Of a stretch of 40,886 nt of DNA, positions 7,956 to 14,688 are shown in pieces. Within the stretch, counting starts at the first letter, position 1, and each line of letters begins with the position of its first letter. A program made the translations under genes and the position numbers. The stretch covers positions 1 through 40,886 of the forward strand of contig NZ_VMNX01000067.1 in NCBI RefSeq assembly GCF_009377235.1, written 5' to 3'. The notes under the pieces are model-generated. The model made no database searches and was not told the origin of the DNA. It worked only from the letters and a program-made list of their open reading frames with translations. Origin of the DNA: Streptomyces acidicola. Lineage in GTDB: Bacteria; Actinomycetota; Actinomycetes; Streptomycetales; Streptomycetaceae.

Positions 7956-8315
7956 CTAGGGTGCGGCCTGCTCCTCCGGGAACTGGGTGGGCCCGTAGCG
8001 GTCGAGGGTGTTCTCCAGCTCGGCCCGGATCTCCGGCGGCAGTTCCCCGTTGCGGCCCCAGATGATGATCATCTCGGCTATGTTGCGCAGCTTGATGTTC
8101 GTGTGCTGCGAAACCTCCCGCAGGACCGACCAGCCCTGGTCGGGCGTGACCCGGGCCCAGGCGACGATCATGCCGATCGCCTGGTCCACGACGGCATGCG
8201 AGGTGACGGCCTCCTTGAGCTGGTGGACCTCTTCTTCGAGCTCAAAGATCCGTTCGGTGGCGTCCGTCGCCGTCTCCGGGAAGTCGCTGCCTTCCGGATG
8301 GGTCTGTGAGGGCAT
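7956..8315 (-). CDS. Stand-alone ANTAR-domain RNA-binding protein
   Basis: A 119-residue protein made of an N-terminal coiled coil (TERIFELEEEVHQLKEAV, about residues 20-38) and one ANTAR domain (about 40-95: SHAVVDQAIGMIVAWA, with the conserved Ala and aromatic positions of the three-helix bundle). ANTAR proteins bind paired short hairpins in nascent RNA and usually prevent termination. There is no receiver, GAF or PAS sensor domain here, so its input must come from dimerisation, a partner or expression level. The ATG at 8315 follows GGGAGGGA, a strong ribosome site; upstream in-frame starts at 8354 and beyond lack one. It is divergent from udgX. Targets are unknown; I found no convincing dual hexaloop RNA nearby. 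Confidence 0.88.
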   Translation of the reverse strand: MPSQTHPEGSDFPETATDATERIFELEEEVHQLKEAVTSHAVVDQAIGMIVAWARVTPDQGWSVLREVSQHTNIKLRNIAEMIIIWGRNGELPPEIRAELENTLDRYGPTQFPEEQAAP

Positions 8316-8391
8316 CGTCCCTCCCGCGTGACGCGAGCCGTCTCTTGTCTCCATGGCACTGCGGTGAGCGCCTGTTCGCATCTTGAGGAGC

Positions 8392-8414
8392 GGTCCCGAC
8401 GCGTTCGCGGGACC
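8392..8414 (+). other. Stem-loop in the ANTAR-udgX spacer
   Basis: GGTCCCG (8392-8398) pairs perfectly with CGGGACC (8408-8414) around a 9-base loop, in the presumed leader of udgX. It could be an operator for a dimeric repressor or a leader hairpin. Confidence 0.35.
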
Positions 8415-8450
8415 CGAGGGGGTACTCGGACTCGCTGGAGGTGAGCGCAC

Positions 8451-9143
8451 ATGTGCCCCTCGAAGACCACGCGGGAGAACACGAGCGGCAGCCAGGCCTA
8501 CGATGCCGGGCCGTATCTGCCGCGCAGCGGTGGCCTCGACGCGTACCGGCGGGCCGCCGCGCGCTGCCAGGGCTGCCCCCTGTACGAGAACGCCACCCGG
8601 ACCGTCTTCGGCAAGGGCCCCGAGTCCGCCCGCATCATGCTGGTCGGCGAACAGCCCGGGGACCAGGAGGACAGGCGGGGCGAGCCCTTCGTCGGGCCGG
8701 CCGGGCGGCTCCTCGGCAAGGCGCTGGAGGAGGCCGGCATCGACCGGGACGAGGCGTACGTGACCAACGCGGTCAAGCACTTCAAGTTCACCGTGACCCC
8801 GGGCGGCAAACGCCGCATCCACAAGGCGCCGGACCTGCGTGAGATCTCCGCCTGCCGCCCCTGGCTGCTGGCCGAACTGCACCTGACGCGTCCCGACGTC
8901 GTGGTGGCCCTGGGCGCGACCGCGGGCAAGGCCCTGATGGGCAGCTCGTTCCGGGTCACGAAGGACCGCGGTGCCCTGCTCCGGATGCCGGGCGCGGAGC
9001 AGGGTGCGTACGTCGTGGCGACGCTGCACCCGTCGGCGATCCTGCGCGCCTCCGACAAGGACCGGGAGGCCGCGTACGCGGGGCTGGTGTCCGACCTGAG
9101 CGTGGCCGCGAAGGCACTGGCGGAGTGCGAGCCGACGGCCTGA
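8451..9143 (+). CDS. udgX: Uracil-DNA glycosylase, UdgX type
   Basis: A 230-residue member of the uracil-DNA glycosylase superfamily. It has the iron-sulfur CxxC (RCQGCPLY, about residue 40), the active-site loop GEQPGDQEDRRGEPFVGPAG, split here only by words, a further Cys in SACRPWL, and the LHPSAILR motif. The decisive mark is the R-loop KRRIHK with its His: in mycobacterial UdgX this His attacks the sugar and leaves the enzyme covalently linked to the DNA after uracil removal. The TNAVKHF segment, where ordinary family 4 enzymes have a Cys after the Lys, also fits UdgX. The start is ATG 8451 after GGAGGTGAG. It probably acts in uracil repair. The assignment rests on motifs and is strong. 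Confidence 0.9.
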   Translation: MCPSKTTRENTSGSQAYDAGPYLPRSGGLDAYRRAAARCQGCPLYENATRTVFGKGPESARIMLVGEQPGDQEDRRGEPFVGPAGRLLGKALEEAGIDRDEAYVTNAVKHFKFTVTPGGKRRIHKAPDLREISACRPWLLAELHLTRPDVVVALGATAGKALMGSSFRVTKDRGALLRMPGAEQGAYVVATLHPSAILRASDKDREAAYAGLVSDLSVAAKALAECEPTA

Positions 9144-9167
9144 CCAGCCACACGCGGACCGTTCGCT

Positions 9168-9374
9168 CTACGGCTTGCGGGCCACACCGGCGACGCTGTC
9201 CACCTCGGCCGGCAGCTGCGCATCGGTCTGCTCCGGGCGCCCGTGGGCGACGGAGAGCAGGCTGGGCTCCAGCAGGCCGAGACCGTCGAAATCGACCGCC
9301 GCCGTCGTCGCGGCATACGCCCCGGGCGGCCGCCCGAAGCAGCCGCCCGTTGCCGTGCGGGACCACACGCTCAC
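9168..9374 (-). CDS. 68-residue ORF coupled to the ABC permease gene
   Basis: A GTG at 9374 overlaps the permease stop by 4 bases (GTGA), and the frame runs to a TAG at 9168. About 90 percent of codons end in G or C, which supports coding. The product starts MSVWSRTATGG and ends SVAGVARKP, with an acidic, Leu-rich middle (VDFDGLGLLEPSLLSV). It has no membrane segment and no family I recognise. Its position as third gene of the ABC ATPase-permease operon suggests a transporter accessory or a regulatory peptide, but this is inference. It could also be a remnant of a longer gene. Confidence 0.5.
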   Translation of the reverse strand: MSVWSRTATGGCFGRPPGAYAATTAAVDFDGLGLLEPSLLSVAHGRPEQTDAQLPAEVDSVAGVARKP

Positions 9375-10681
9375 GCGGCCAACGCGACCGCCTCCACCGC
9401 CGGCGTCCGCAGCGTTCGCCGGGCCGTGCCGAGGCTGGTGCCCAGCGTCGCCACCGCCGCGACCGCGACGATGCCCAGCCACATGCCCAGGCCCTGCTCC
9501 GGCCACACCGAGTCCGTACGGACCATCGTGAAGGGCAGGATCCCGGCGAGCCCGGCCACCGAACCGAAGGAGACACCGGTCGCCGTCAGCACCAGCCCCT
9601 CCACGCCGACCGCCCCCAGCACCTGCCCCGGAGTCGCGCCCGCCAGCCGCTGCTGGCCGAACTCACGGCGGCGGTACGTCGTCGCCGCGTACAGGGAGTT
9701 GACCAGCATGATGCAGGCGAAGACCACGATGATGCCGACGACCGTGAGGTTGAGGGTCTCCAGGTTCTTCGCGTCGACCGACTTCGGCACACCGGACGCG
9801 TCGATGACGTCGTTCTCGACCGCCTGCATGTACAGCGTCGCTGTCGCCAAGCAGGTGAAGAGAGTCAACGGCATGAGTACACCGGAGAGCTGACTCGCGC
9901 GCTCCCTCAGCGTCCGCACGGCCACCCAGCCGCTCGCCCCGGCCAGCGGCAGCCGGCCGAGCATGCCCGACAGCAGCCGCGGCGTGAGAAGCGCGAACCC
10001 GGCCGACAGCAGGACCGCCCCGTACACGGGAGGTGCCATCAGCGCGGCGTCCGTGGCGGAGAACGCGAACGTGGAGCACACTCCCAGAGCACCGAGGACC
10101 AGCGCGGCGTACGCGAGCAGCGTTCGCGCACCGCCCCGCGGTGGTCGGCGCCGTGTCGCCCGCCGTACGGCGAGGAAGGCCGCGCCCACCGTCGCGAGCA
10201 GCGTGATGTCGATGCCCGTCAGCAGGGCGACGGGACCGAAGGAGTACGACACCGAGTCGGCGACCTGACCGGTGTCCTGGAACATCTCCAGCAACAGCCG
10301 CCCGCCCAGCATCGCGGGCCCGATCGCGACGACCGCCCCGATCAGGGCGACCGCCACCGACTCACCCACGACCATCCGCCTGAACTGCCCCGGAGTCGCC
10401 CCTGAGCAGCGCAACAGCTCCATTTCAGCGGTCCGTTGACGGATGTTCACCGTCACCGTGGACGCCACAGCGAAGAACACCAGCAGCGTGCCGTACCCGC
10501 CGACGACGGCCGCCGTCGTGGACAGCGTCTCCGCGCTCACGGAGTCGACGCCCCGCTGCCCGGCCGTGTCGTGCATCGAGTTGAACGTCATGATGATCGC
10601 CGCGCCCAGGAACGCGGACAGCAGCGTCGCCATGAAGCGCCCCGGCCGCTGCCGGATCGAACGCATCGCCAGCACGAACAT
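9371..10681 (-). CDS. ABC transporter permease, FtsX/MacB type
   Basis: A 436-residue membrane protein with two FtsX-like permease units. Each begins with hydrophobic segments and carries the conserved cytoplasmic motif (MELLRCSGATPGQFRRM near residue 90; FGQQRLAGATPGQVLG near residue 355). About eight membrane spans are visible, including LLSAFLGAAIIM, LLVFFAVASTV and VVGIIVVFACIML. Such permeases pair with MacB/LolD-like ATPases to export peptides, antibiotics or lipoproteins, or to transmit mechanical force. The ATG at 10681 lies 3 bases after the ATPase stop. The substrate is unknown; no sensor kinase pair or biosynthetic gene is adjacent. The N-terminal part is shorter than in the typical 800-residue actinobacterial versions. 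Confidence 0.9.
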   Translation of the reverse strand: MFVLAMRSIRQRPGRFMATLLSAFLGAAIIMTFNSMHDTAGQRGVDSVSAETLSTTAAVVGGYGTLLVFFAVASTVTVNIRQRTAEMELLRCSGATPGQFRRMVVGESVAVALIGAVVAIGPAMLGGRLLLEMFQDTGQVADSVSYSFGPVALLTGIDITLLATVGAAFLAVRRATRRRPPRGGARTLLAYAALVLGALGVCSTFAFSATDAALMAPPVYGAVLLSAGFALLTPRLLSGMLGRLPLAGASGWVAVRTLRERASQLSGVLMPLTLFTCLATATLYMQAVENDVIDASGVPKSVDAKNLETLNLTVVGIIVVFACIMLVNSLYAATTYRRREFGQQRLAGATPGQVLGAVGVEGLVLTATGVSFGSVAGLAGILPFTMVRTDSVWPEQGLGMWLGIVAVAAVATLGTSLGTARRTLRTPAVEAVALAA

Positions 10682-10684
10682 CGC

Positions 10685-11470
10685 TCACACCCCCGCCGTC
10701 ACGCCGTCGCCCAGGTGCGCCAGCCGCTCCGCGACCGCGTCCACCGTGGGTGCCGGCATCTCGCCCGCGAGCCGTCCGTCGGCGAGGAACACCACGGAGT
10801 CCGCGTACGAGGCGGCCACCGGGTCGTGCGTCACCATCACCACGGTCCGGCCGTGCGTCCGTACGGCATCCCGCAGCAGCTCCAGCACCTCGCGCGCGCT
10901 GCGCGTGTCGAGCGCGCCCGTCGGCTCGTCCGCGAAGATCACCCGCGGTTCGGTGACCAGCGCCCGCGCGATCGCCACCCGCTGCCGCTGCCCGCCGGAC
11001 AGCTGGTCCGGCCGGTGCCCGAGCCGGTCACCGAGACCGACCGCCGTCAGCATCTCCTTCACGCGGCGGCGGTCGACCCGCCGCCCGGCGAGCTTCAGCG
11101 GGAGGATGGTGTTCTGGGCCACCGTCAGCGTCGGCAGCAGGTTGTACTGCTGGAACACGAACCCGATCCGCTCCCGCCGGAACCGGGTCAGCGCGGCCTC
11201 GCCGTCACCCGTCATCTCCGTGCCGTCGACCACCACGATGCCGCGGTCGGGCCGGTCCAGCCCCGCCGCGCACTGCAACAGCGTGGACTTGCCGGACCCC
11301 GAAGGCCCCATCACCGCGGTGAACGTGCCCCGCGCCAGACTGAGCGTCACCCCGTCCAGCGCCGTCACGGCACTGTCGTCGCTGCCGTACGTCCTGCTGA
11401 CCTTGACCAGCCGGAGCGCTTCCGGGGCGGGCCCCGCATCGGCCGTGCCCCGCCTGTTTCGCCGGAACAT
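10685..11470 (-). CDS. ABC transporter ATP-binding protein, MacB/LolD family
   Basis: A 261-residue ATPase with a Walker A (GPSGSGKST, about residue 55), Q-loop (FVFQQYNLLPTL), signature (LSGGQRQRVAIARAL), Walker B (VIFADEPTGALD) and switch His (MVTHDP). The EPTGALDT sequence and the pairing with an FtsX-type permease place it in the MacB/LolD group. The N-terminus has a short basic lead (FRRNRRGT). It is the first gene of a three-gene minus-strand operon with the permease and the 68-residue ORF. Its promoter should lie in 11471-11559, where I see no clear -35/-10 pair. Confidence 0.92.
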   Translation of the reverse strand: MFRRNRRGTADAGPAPEALRLVKVSRTYGSDDSAVTALDGVTLSLARGTFTAVMGPSGSGKSTLLQCAAGLDRPDRGIVVVDGTEMTGDGEAALTRFRRERIGFVFQQYNLLPTLTVAQNTILPLKLAGRRVDRRRVKEMLTAVGLGDRLGHRPDQLSGGQRQRVAIARALVTEPRVIFADEPTGALDTRSAREVLELLRDAVRTHGRTVVMVTHDPVAASYADSVVFLADGRLAGEMPAPTVDAVAERLAHLGDGVTAGV

Positions 11471-11559
11471 CTCGTCCCTCCCCGTCCTGGCACGCCGTGT
11501 GCCTCGCCAACGAAGCTACGGAGATCGGAGCGGGGCCACACTGGGCGCAGAACCCGTAT

Positions 11560-11587
11560 CGGGGGGTGTACCCAGCGACACCCCCCG
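11560..11587 (-). terminator. Terminator downstream of lutC
   Basis: CGGGGGGTGT (11560-11569) pairs perfectly with ACACCCCCCG (11578-11587) around an 8-base loop, beginning 7 bases beyond the lutC stop on the minus strand. It separates the lut genes from the ABC operon downstream. Confidence 0.7.
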
Positions 11588-11594
11588 GGGTCCC

Positions 11595-12314
11595 TCAGAC
11601 AGCCAGGTGCTGGGAGGTGACCTCGGCTTCGGGCGGCGTACCGCTCACGAGCACCACCTCCAGGGTGCGCGGACCGTGCACCCCCTCGACGCGGTCCAAC
11701 TCGATGTCACTGGTCGCCGACGGACCGGAGATCCAGGTCAACGGGCGTGCCGCGTCGAGGCGTTCGAGGCCCTGCGGGACCGAGGAGACGACCTGGCCGG
11801 GGACGCGTACGACGCAGATGTGGTGGTCGGGGACGAGGGTGATGCGGCGGCGGCCCTGGTCGGGCGAGCCGTCCAGGACGATGGTGCCGGTCTCGGCGAT
11901 CGCGACCGCGCAGCCCGTCACCACGCTGTCGACACGGTCCAGTTCATGCGGGGTGCTCTCCGCACGGTCGTGGACACGGGTCGCGTCCACCGCCTTCAAC
12001 CAGGAGGGCGGCAGCTCCGGCGGGACAAGCACGCTCGTCGACCCTCGCTCGGTGAGGAGCCGCATGAGCACCTCCGGCAACTCCTCCTCCGTGCAGCGGT
12101 GCACGAGCGCCCGGTAGTCGGCCAGGTTCTCGGCGAGGAGGTCCACCGTCTCCTTGACGCTCCGGTCGCCGTGCTCGCGCAGATAACTCCGGTCGATGGC
12201 CTCGTCGTACTGGGGGTACCTCCCAGGCCGTTCAGGCACTGGGGGAGTGTCGTCCTGGCGTACGTCCGCGAGTGCGCGCCGTACGCGGCCCAGGATCGCG
12301 TCCCTGCTGCTCAC
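11595..12314 (-). CDS. lutC: L-lactate utilisation protein LutC (LUD domain)
   Basis: A 239-residue LUD-domain protein, the third subunit of the LutABC complex that oxidises L-lactate to pyruvate in the cytoplasm. The N-terminus (SSRDAILGRVRRAL) and the core (AVAIAETGTIVLDGSPDQGRR, LVPDHHICVV) are typical of LutC. Translation starts at GTG 12314, overlapping the lutB stop by 4 bases (GTGA). Residues 23-35 (TPPVPERPGRYPQ) are encoded by a 38-base hairpin repeat that recurs at 21318, apparently inserted in frame in a variable N-terminal loop. Last gene of lutABC, followed by a strong hairpin. Downstream of the rhamnose genes it can consume the lactate they produce. Confidence 0.92.
   Translation of the reverse strand: MSSRDAILGRVRRALADVRQDDTPPVPERPGRYPQYDEAIDRSYLREHGDRSVKETVDLLAENLADYRALVHRCTEEELPEVLMRLLTERGSTSVLVPPELPPSWLKAVDATRVHDRAESTPHELDRVDSVVTGCAVAIAETGTIVLDGSPDQGRRRITLVPDHHICVVRVPGQVVSSVPQGLERLDAARPLTWISGPSATSDIELDRVEGVHGPRTLEVVLVSGTPPEAEVTSQHLAV
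12210..12247 (+). repeat. REP-like hairpin element, copy A, inside lutC
   Basis: A 38-base element starting CTGGGGGTACC and ending TGGGGGAG. It matches copy B (21318-21355) at 34 of 38 positions. CCCAG pairs with CTGGG here, whereas the same pair is CCCAC with GTGGG in copy B, a compensating change. An inner GCC-GGC pair closes a GTTCA loop. It lies within the lutC coding sequence on the opposite strand. Confidence 0.7.
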
Positions 12315-13822
12315 TTTCCGCTGTCCTTTCCACCGTGGGTGCGCTGCCACCAGTCGCGGAACGGCTCCGCGGGGACGGCGGGGAGGTCGCGGCTCCCGGT
12401 CCACGCCTTCCCCGGCCCCGGCAACGCGCGCGGGTGGAGGCGGCGGGTGCGGGACGCGAGCCGCTGACCGGTGCGCAGGGCGCCGGGGCGGCTGAGCGCC
12501 CAGCGGGCCGCACGCATCGCCGCGCGCTCGGCGGCGTGGCCCTTGGCCGGTTTGAGGACGACCTTGTTGCCGCGCTGGGTGACCTGGCCGCCCTGCGTGA
12601 CCCGCTCCCGCAGGTGCACCAGCACCTCGGGGATGTCGATGGCGACCGGGCACACCTCGTAGCAGGCGCCGCACAGGGACGATGCATACGGCAGGGAAGC
12701 GTCGATCTCGCTTGCCGTGCCCCGGAGTTGGGGACTGAGGATGGCGCCGATCGGGCCCGGGTAGACCGAGCCGTACGCGTGGCCGCCCGCCCGCTCGAAC
12801 ACCGGGCAGACGTTGAGGCACGCCGAGCAGCGGATGCAGCGCAGGGCCTGGCGTCCGACCTCGTCGGCGAGGGTGTCGGTGCGGCCGTTGTCCAGCAGGA
12901 CCAGATGGAAGGTGCGCGGACCGTCCGCCGTCTCCGCGTCCGTCGTGCCCGTCCACATCGACGTGTACGGGTTCATGCGCTCGGCCGTCGAGGAGCGGGG
13001 GAGGGTCTGGAGGAACACCTCCAGGTCCTGCCAGGTGGGCACGATCTTCTCGATGCCGACCACCGAGATCAGTGTCTCGGGCAGGGTCAGGCACATGCGG
13101 CCGTTGCCCTCGGACTCCACGACGACCAGCGTGCCGGTCTCGGCGACCATGAAGTTGGCGCCGGAGATGCCGACCTTGGCACGCAGGAACTTCTCTCGCA
13201 GATGGAGACGGGCGGCCTCGGCGAGTTCGGCGGGCGTGTCGGTGAGGCCCTCGGGCGCCGGGCGGCCCCACGCACTCATCTCGCGGGCGAAGATGTCGCG
13301 GATCTCGCCGCGGTTGCGGTGGATCGCCGGGACGAGGATGTGGGAGGGCCGGTCCTTGCCCAACTGCACGATGAGTTCGGCGAGATCGGTCTCGTAGGCG
13401 TGGATGCCCTCGGCCTCCAGGGCCTCGTTCAGTCCGATCTCCTGCGTGGCCATCGACTTGACCTTGACGACCTCTCTCTCGCCGGTCGCCTTCACGAGGT
13501 CCGCCACGATCCGGTTGGCCTCGTCGGCGTCGGCCGCCCAGTGGACCGTGCCGCCCGCCCGTGTGACCGACTCCTCCAACTGCACGAGGTAGCGGTCGAG
13601 ATGGCGGAGCGTGTGGTCCTTGATCTGCTTGCCCGCCTCGCGCAGCGCCGCCCAGTCGGAGACCTCGGCGACCGCCCTGGCGCGCTTGGCGCGGATGGTG
13701 TGGGTGGCGTGGCGGAGGTTGCCGCGCAGGGTCGGGTTGTTGACGGCCTCCCGGGCCGCCTTGGGGAACGCAGGAAAGGCGGGTGGGGGAAACGCAGGCA
13801 TCCCGACGAACGTCTCGCTCAT
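12311..13822 (-). CDS. lutB: L-lactate utilisation iron-sulfur protein LutB
   Basis: A 503-residue LutB, the iron-sulfur and LUD-domain subunit of the LutABC L-lactate oxidising complex. An N-terminal LUD domain (VVKVKSMATQEIGLNEAL, then GANFMVAETGTLVVVESEGN) precedes two ferredoxin-like cluster motifs near residues 365 and 415 (CIRCSACLNVCP and CGACYEVCP). The start is ATG 13822, overlapping the lutA stop by 4 bases (ATGA). The tail is basic and ends in a predicted loop that runs into the GTGA overlap with lutC. Tight overlaps on both sides show a co-translated unit. The longer frame to 14047 overlaps lutA and is not used. Confidence 0.95.
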   Translation of the reverse strand: MSETFVGMPAFPPPAFPAFPKAAREAVNNPTLRGNLRHATHTIRAKRARAVAEVSDWAALREAGKQIKDHTLRHLDRYLVQLEESVTRAGGTVHWAADADEANRIVADLVKATGEREVVKVKSMATQEIGLNEALEAEGIHAYETDLAELIVQLGKDRPSHILVPAIHRNRGEIRDIFAREMSAWGRPAPEGLTDTPAELAEAARLHLREKFLRAKVGISGANFMVAETGTLVVVESEGNGRMCLTLPETLISVVGIEKIVPTWQDLEVFLQTLPRSSTAERMNPYTSMWTGTTDAETADGPRTFHLVLLDNGRTDTLADEVGRQALRCIRCSACLNVCPVFERAGGHAYGSVYPGPIGAILSPQLRGTASEIDASLPYASSLCGACYEVCPVAIDIPEVLVHLRERVTQGGQVTQRGNKVVLKPAKGHAAERAAMRAARWALSRPGALRTGQRLASRTRRLHPRALPGPGKAWTGSRDLPAVPAEPFRDWWQRTHGGKDSGK

Positions 13823-14574
13823 CCCAGAGGCTCCTCTTCCGTACTCGCCAGGATCTCGGCGATGTGGACCGGACGCATCCCGGTCCGCAGCCGGGTCATC
13901 GTGCCGCCGATGTGCATCAGACAGGAGTTGTCGGCCGCGCACAGCACCTCGGCTCCGGTGGACTCGGCGTTGTGTACCTTGTCCGTCCCCATGGCCGCCG
14001 AGACATCGGAGTTCTTCACCGCGAAGGTGCCACCGAAGCCACAGCACTCGTCGGCGCCGGGCAGCTCGCGCAGTTCGAGTCCCTTGACCGCCTTCAGGAG
14101 CCGGCGGGGACGGTCGCCCAGGCCCAGGCTGCGCAGCCCGTGGCAGGTCGGGTGGTAGGTCACCGTGTGCGGGTAGTACGCGCCCACGTCCGTCACGCCC
14201 AGCACGTCCACCAGGAACTCGGTGAGCTCGTACGTCTTCGGCACGACCGGCGCCAGCGTGCGTGCGAGCGTGTCCCCGCGCCCCTCCGCCCGCGCCCGCT
14301 CACCCATGCGTGGATACAGCTCCCGCACCATCGCGCCGCACGACCCGGACGGCGTCACGATCGCCTCGTAGTCCCGGAAGACATCGGAGAACTGCCGGGC
14401 CAGTGGCTCCGCCTCATGCCGGTACCCGGTGTTGTAGTGGGCCTGCCCGCAGCAGGTCTGCCCCATGGGGAAGTCGACGTCGACGCCCAGCCTGGTCAGT
14501 AGTTTCACCACGGCACGGCCGGTGTCCGGATAGAGCGTGTCGTTGACGCAGGTCAGGAACAGGGCGACACGCAT
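13819..14574 (-). CDS. lutA: L-lactate utilisation protein LutA (CCG domain)
   Basis: A 251-residue protein with two cysteine-rich CCG domains (MGQTCCGQAHYNTGYRH near residue 40; CHGLRSLGL, then DECCGFGGTFAVK), which carry the FeS/redox centre of the LutABC complex for L-lactate to pyruvate. The ATG at 14574 follows AAGGAG at ideal spacing. The frame can be read back to 15375, but that part is a shadow of the kinase gene. It starts 97 bases after rhaB on the same strand, so it may be transcribed from the rhamnose promoter, from its own, or both; a palindrome at 14594-14604 could be a lactate-regulator site. Confidence 0.93.
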   Translation of the reverse strand: MRVALFLTCVNDTLYPDTGRAVVKLLTRLGVDVDFPMGQTCCGQAHYNTGYRHEAEPLARQFSDVFRDYEAIVTPSGSCGAMVRELYPRMGERARAEGRGDTLARTLAPVVPKTYELTEFLVDVLGVTDVGAYYPHTVTYHPTCHGLRSLGLGDRPRRLLKAVKGLELRELPGADECCGFGGTFAVKNSDVSAAMGTDKVHNAESTGAEVLCAADNSCLMHIGGTMTRLRTGMRPVHIAEILASTEEEPLG

Positions 14575-14593
14575 CGCGGCTCCTTGGGGTCGA

Positions 14594-14604
14594 TCATCGG
14601 ATGA
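14594..14604 (-). promoter_or_regulatory. Palindrome in the lutA leader, possible operator
   Basis: TCATCGGATGA is a perfect inverted repeat (TCATC, G, GATGA) lying about 10 bases upstream of the lutA ribosome site. Its position suits an operator. It does not match the TNGTNNNACNA pattern of lactate GntR regulators, so the cognate protein is unclear. Confidence 0.3.
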
Positions 14605-14640
14605 GTGCAGGTTACGGCGTGGGCGCCCTGACGGGGAGGG

Positions 14641-14688
14641 GGCCCGCTCACGGAGTGGTGAGCCGGCCCGCTCAGCGAGTGGTGAGCC
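14641..14688. repeat. 24-base tandem repeat at the end of rhaB
   Basis: Two head-to-tail 24-base units (14641-14664 and 14665-14688) differ at two adjacent positions. Each has GCTCA-GTGAGC arms that can fold into a hairpin. The second unit covers the rhaB stop codon, so the duplication lies across the gene end. It probably serves as the 3-prime structure of rhaB and may reduce read-through into lutA. Confidence 0.65.

Noticed and set aside
8392..8414. ANTAR target RNA
   Set aside because: There is one stem with a 9-base loop, not two hexaloop hairpins with A1 and G4.
10443..12467. 674-codon plus-strand frame opposite the ABC operon and lutC
   Set aside because: Crosses several genes and a terminator on the opposite strand; no domain is visible.
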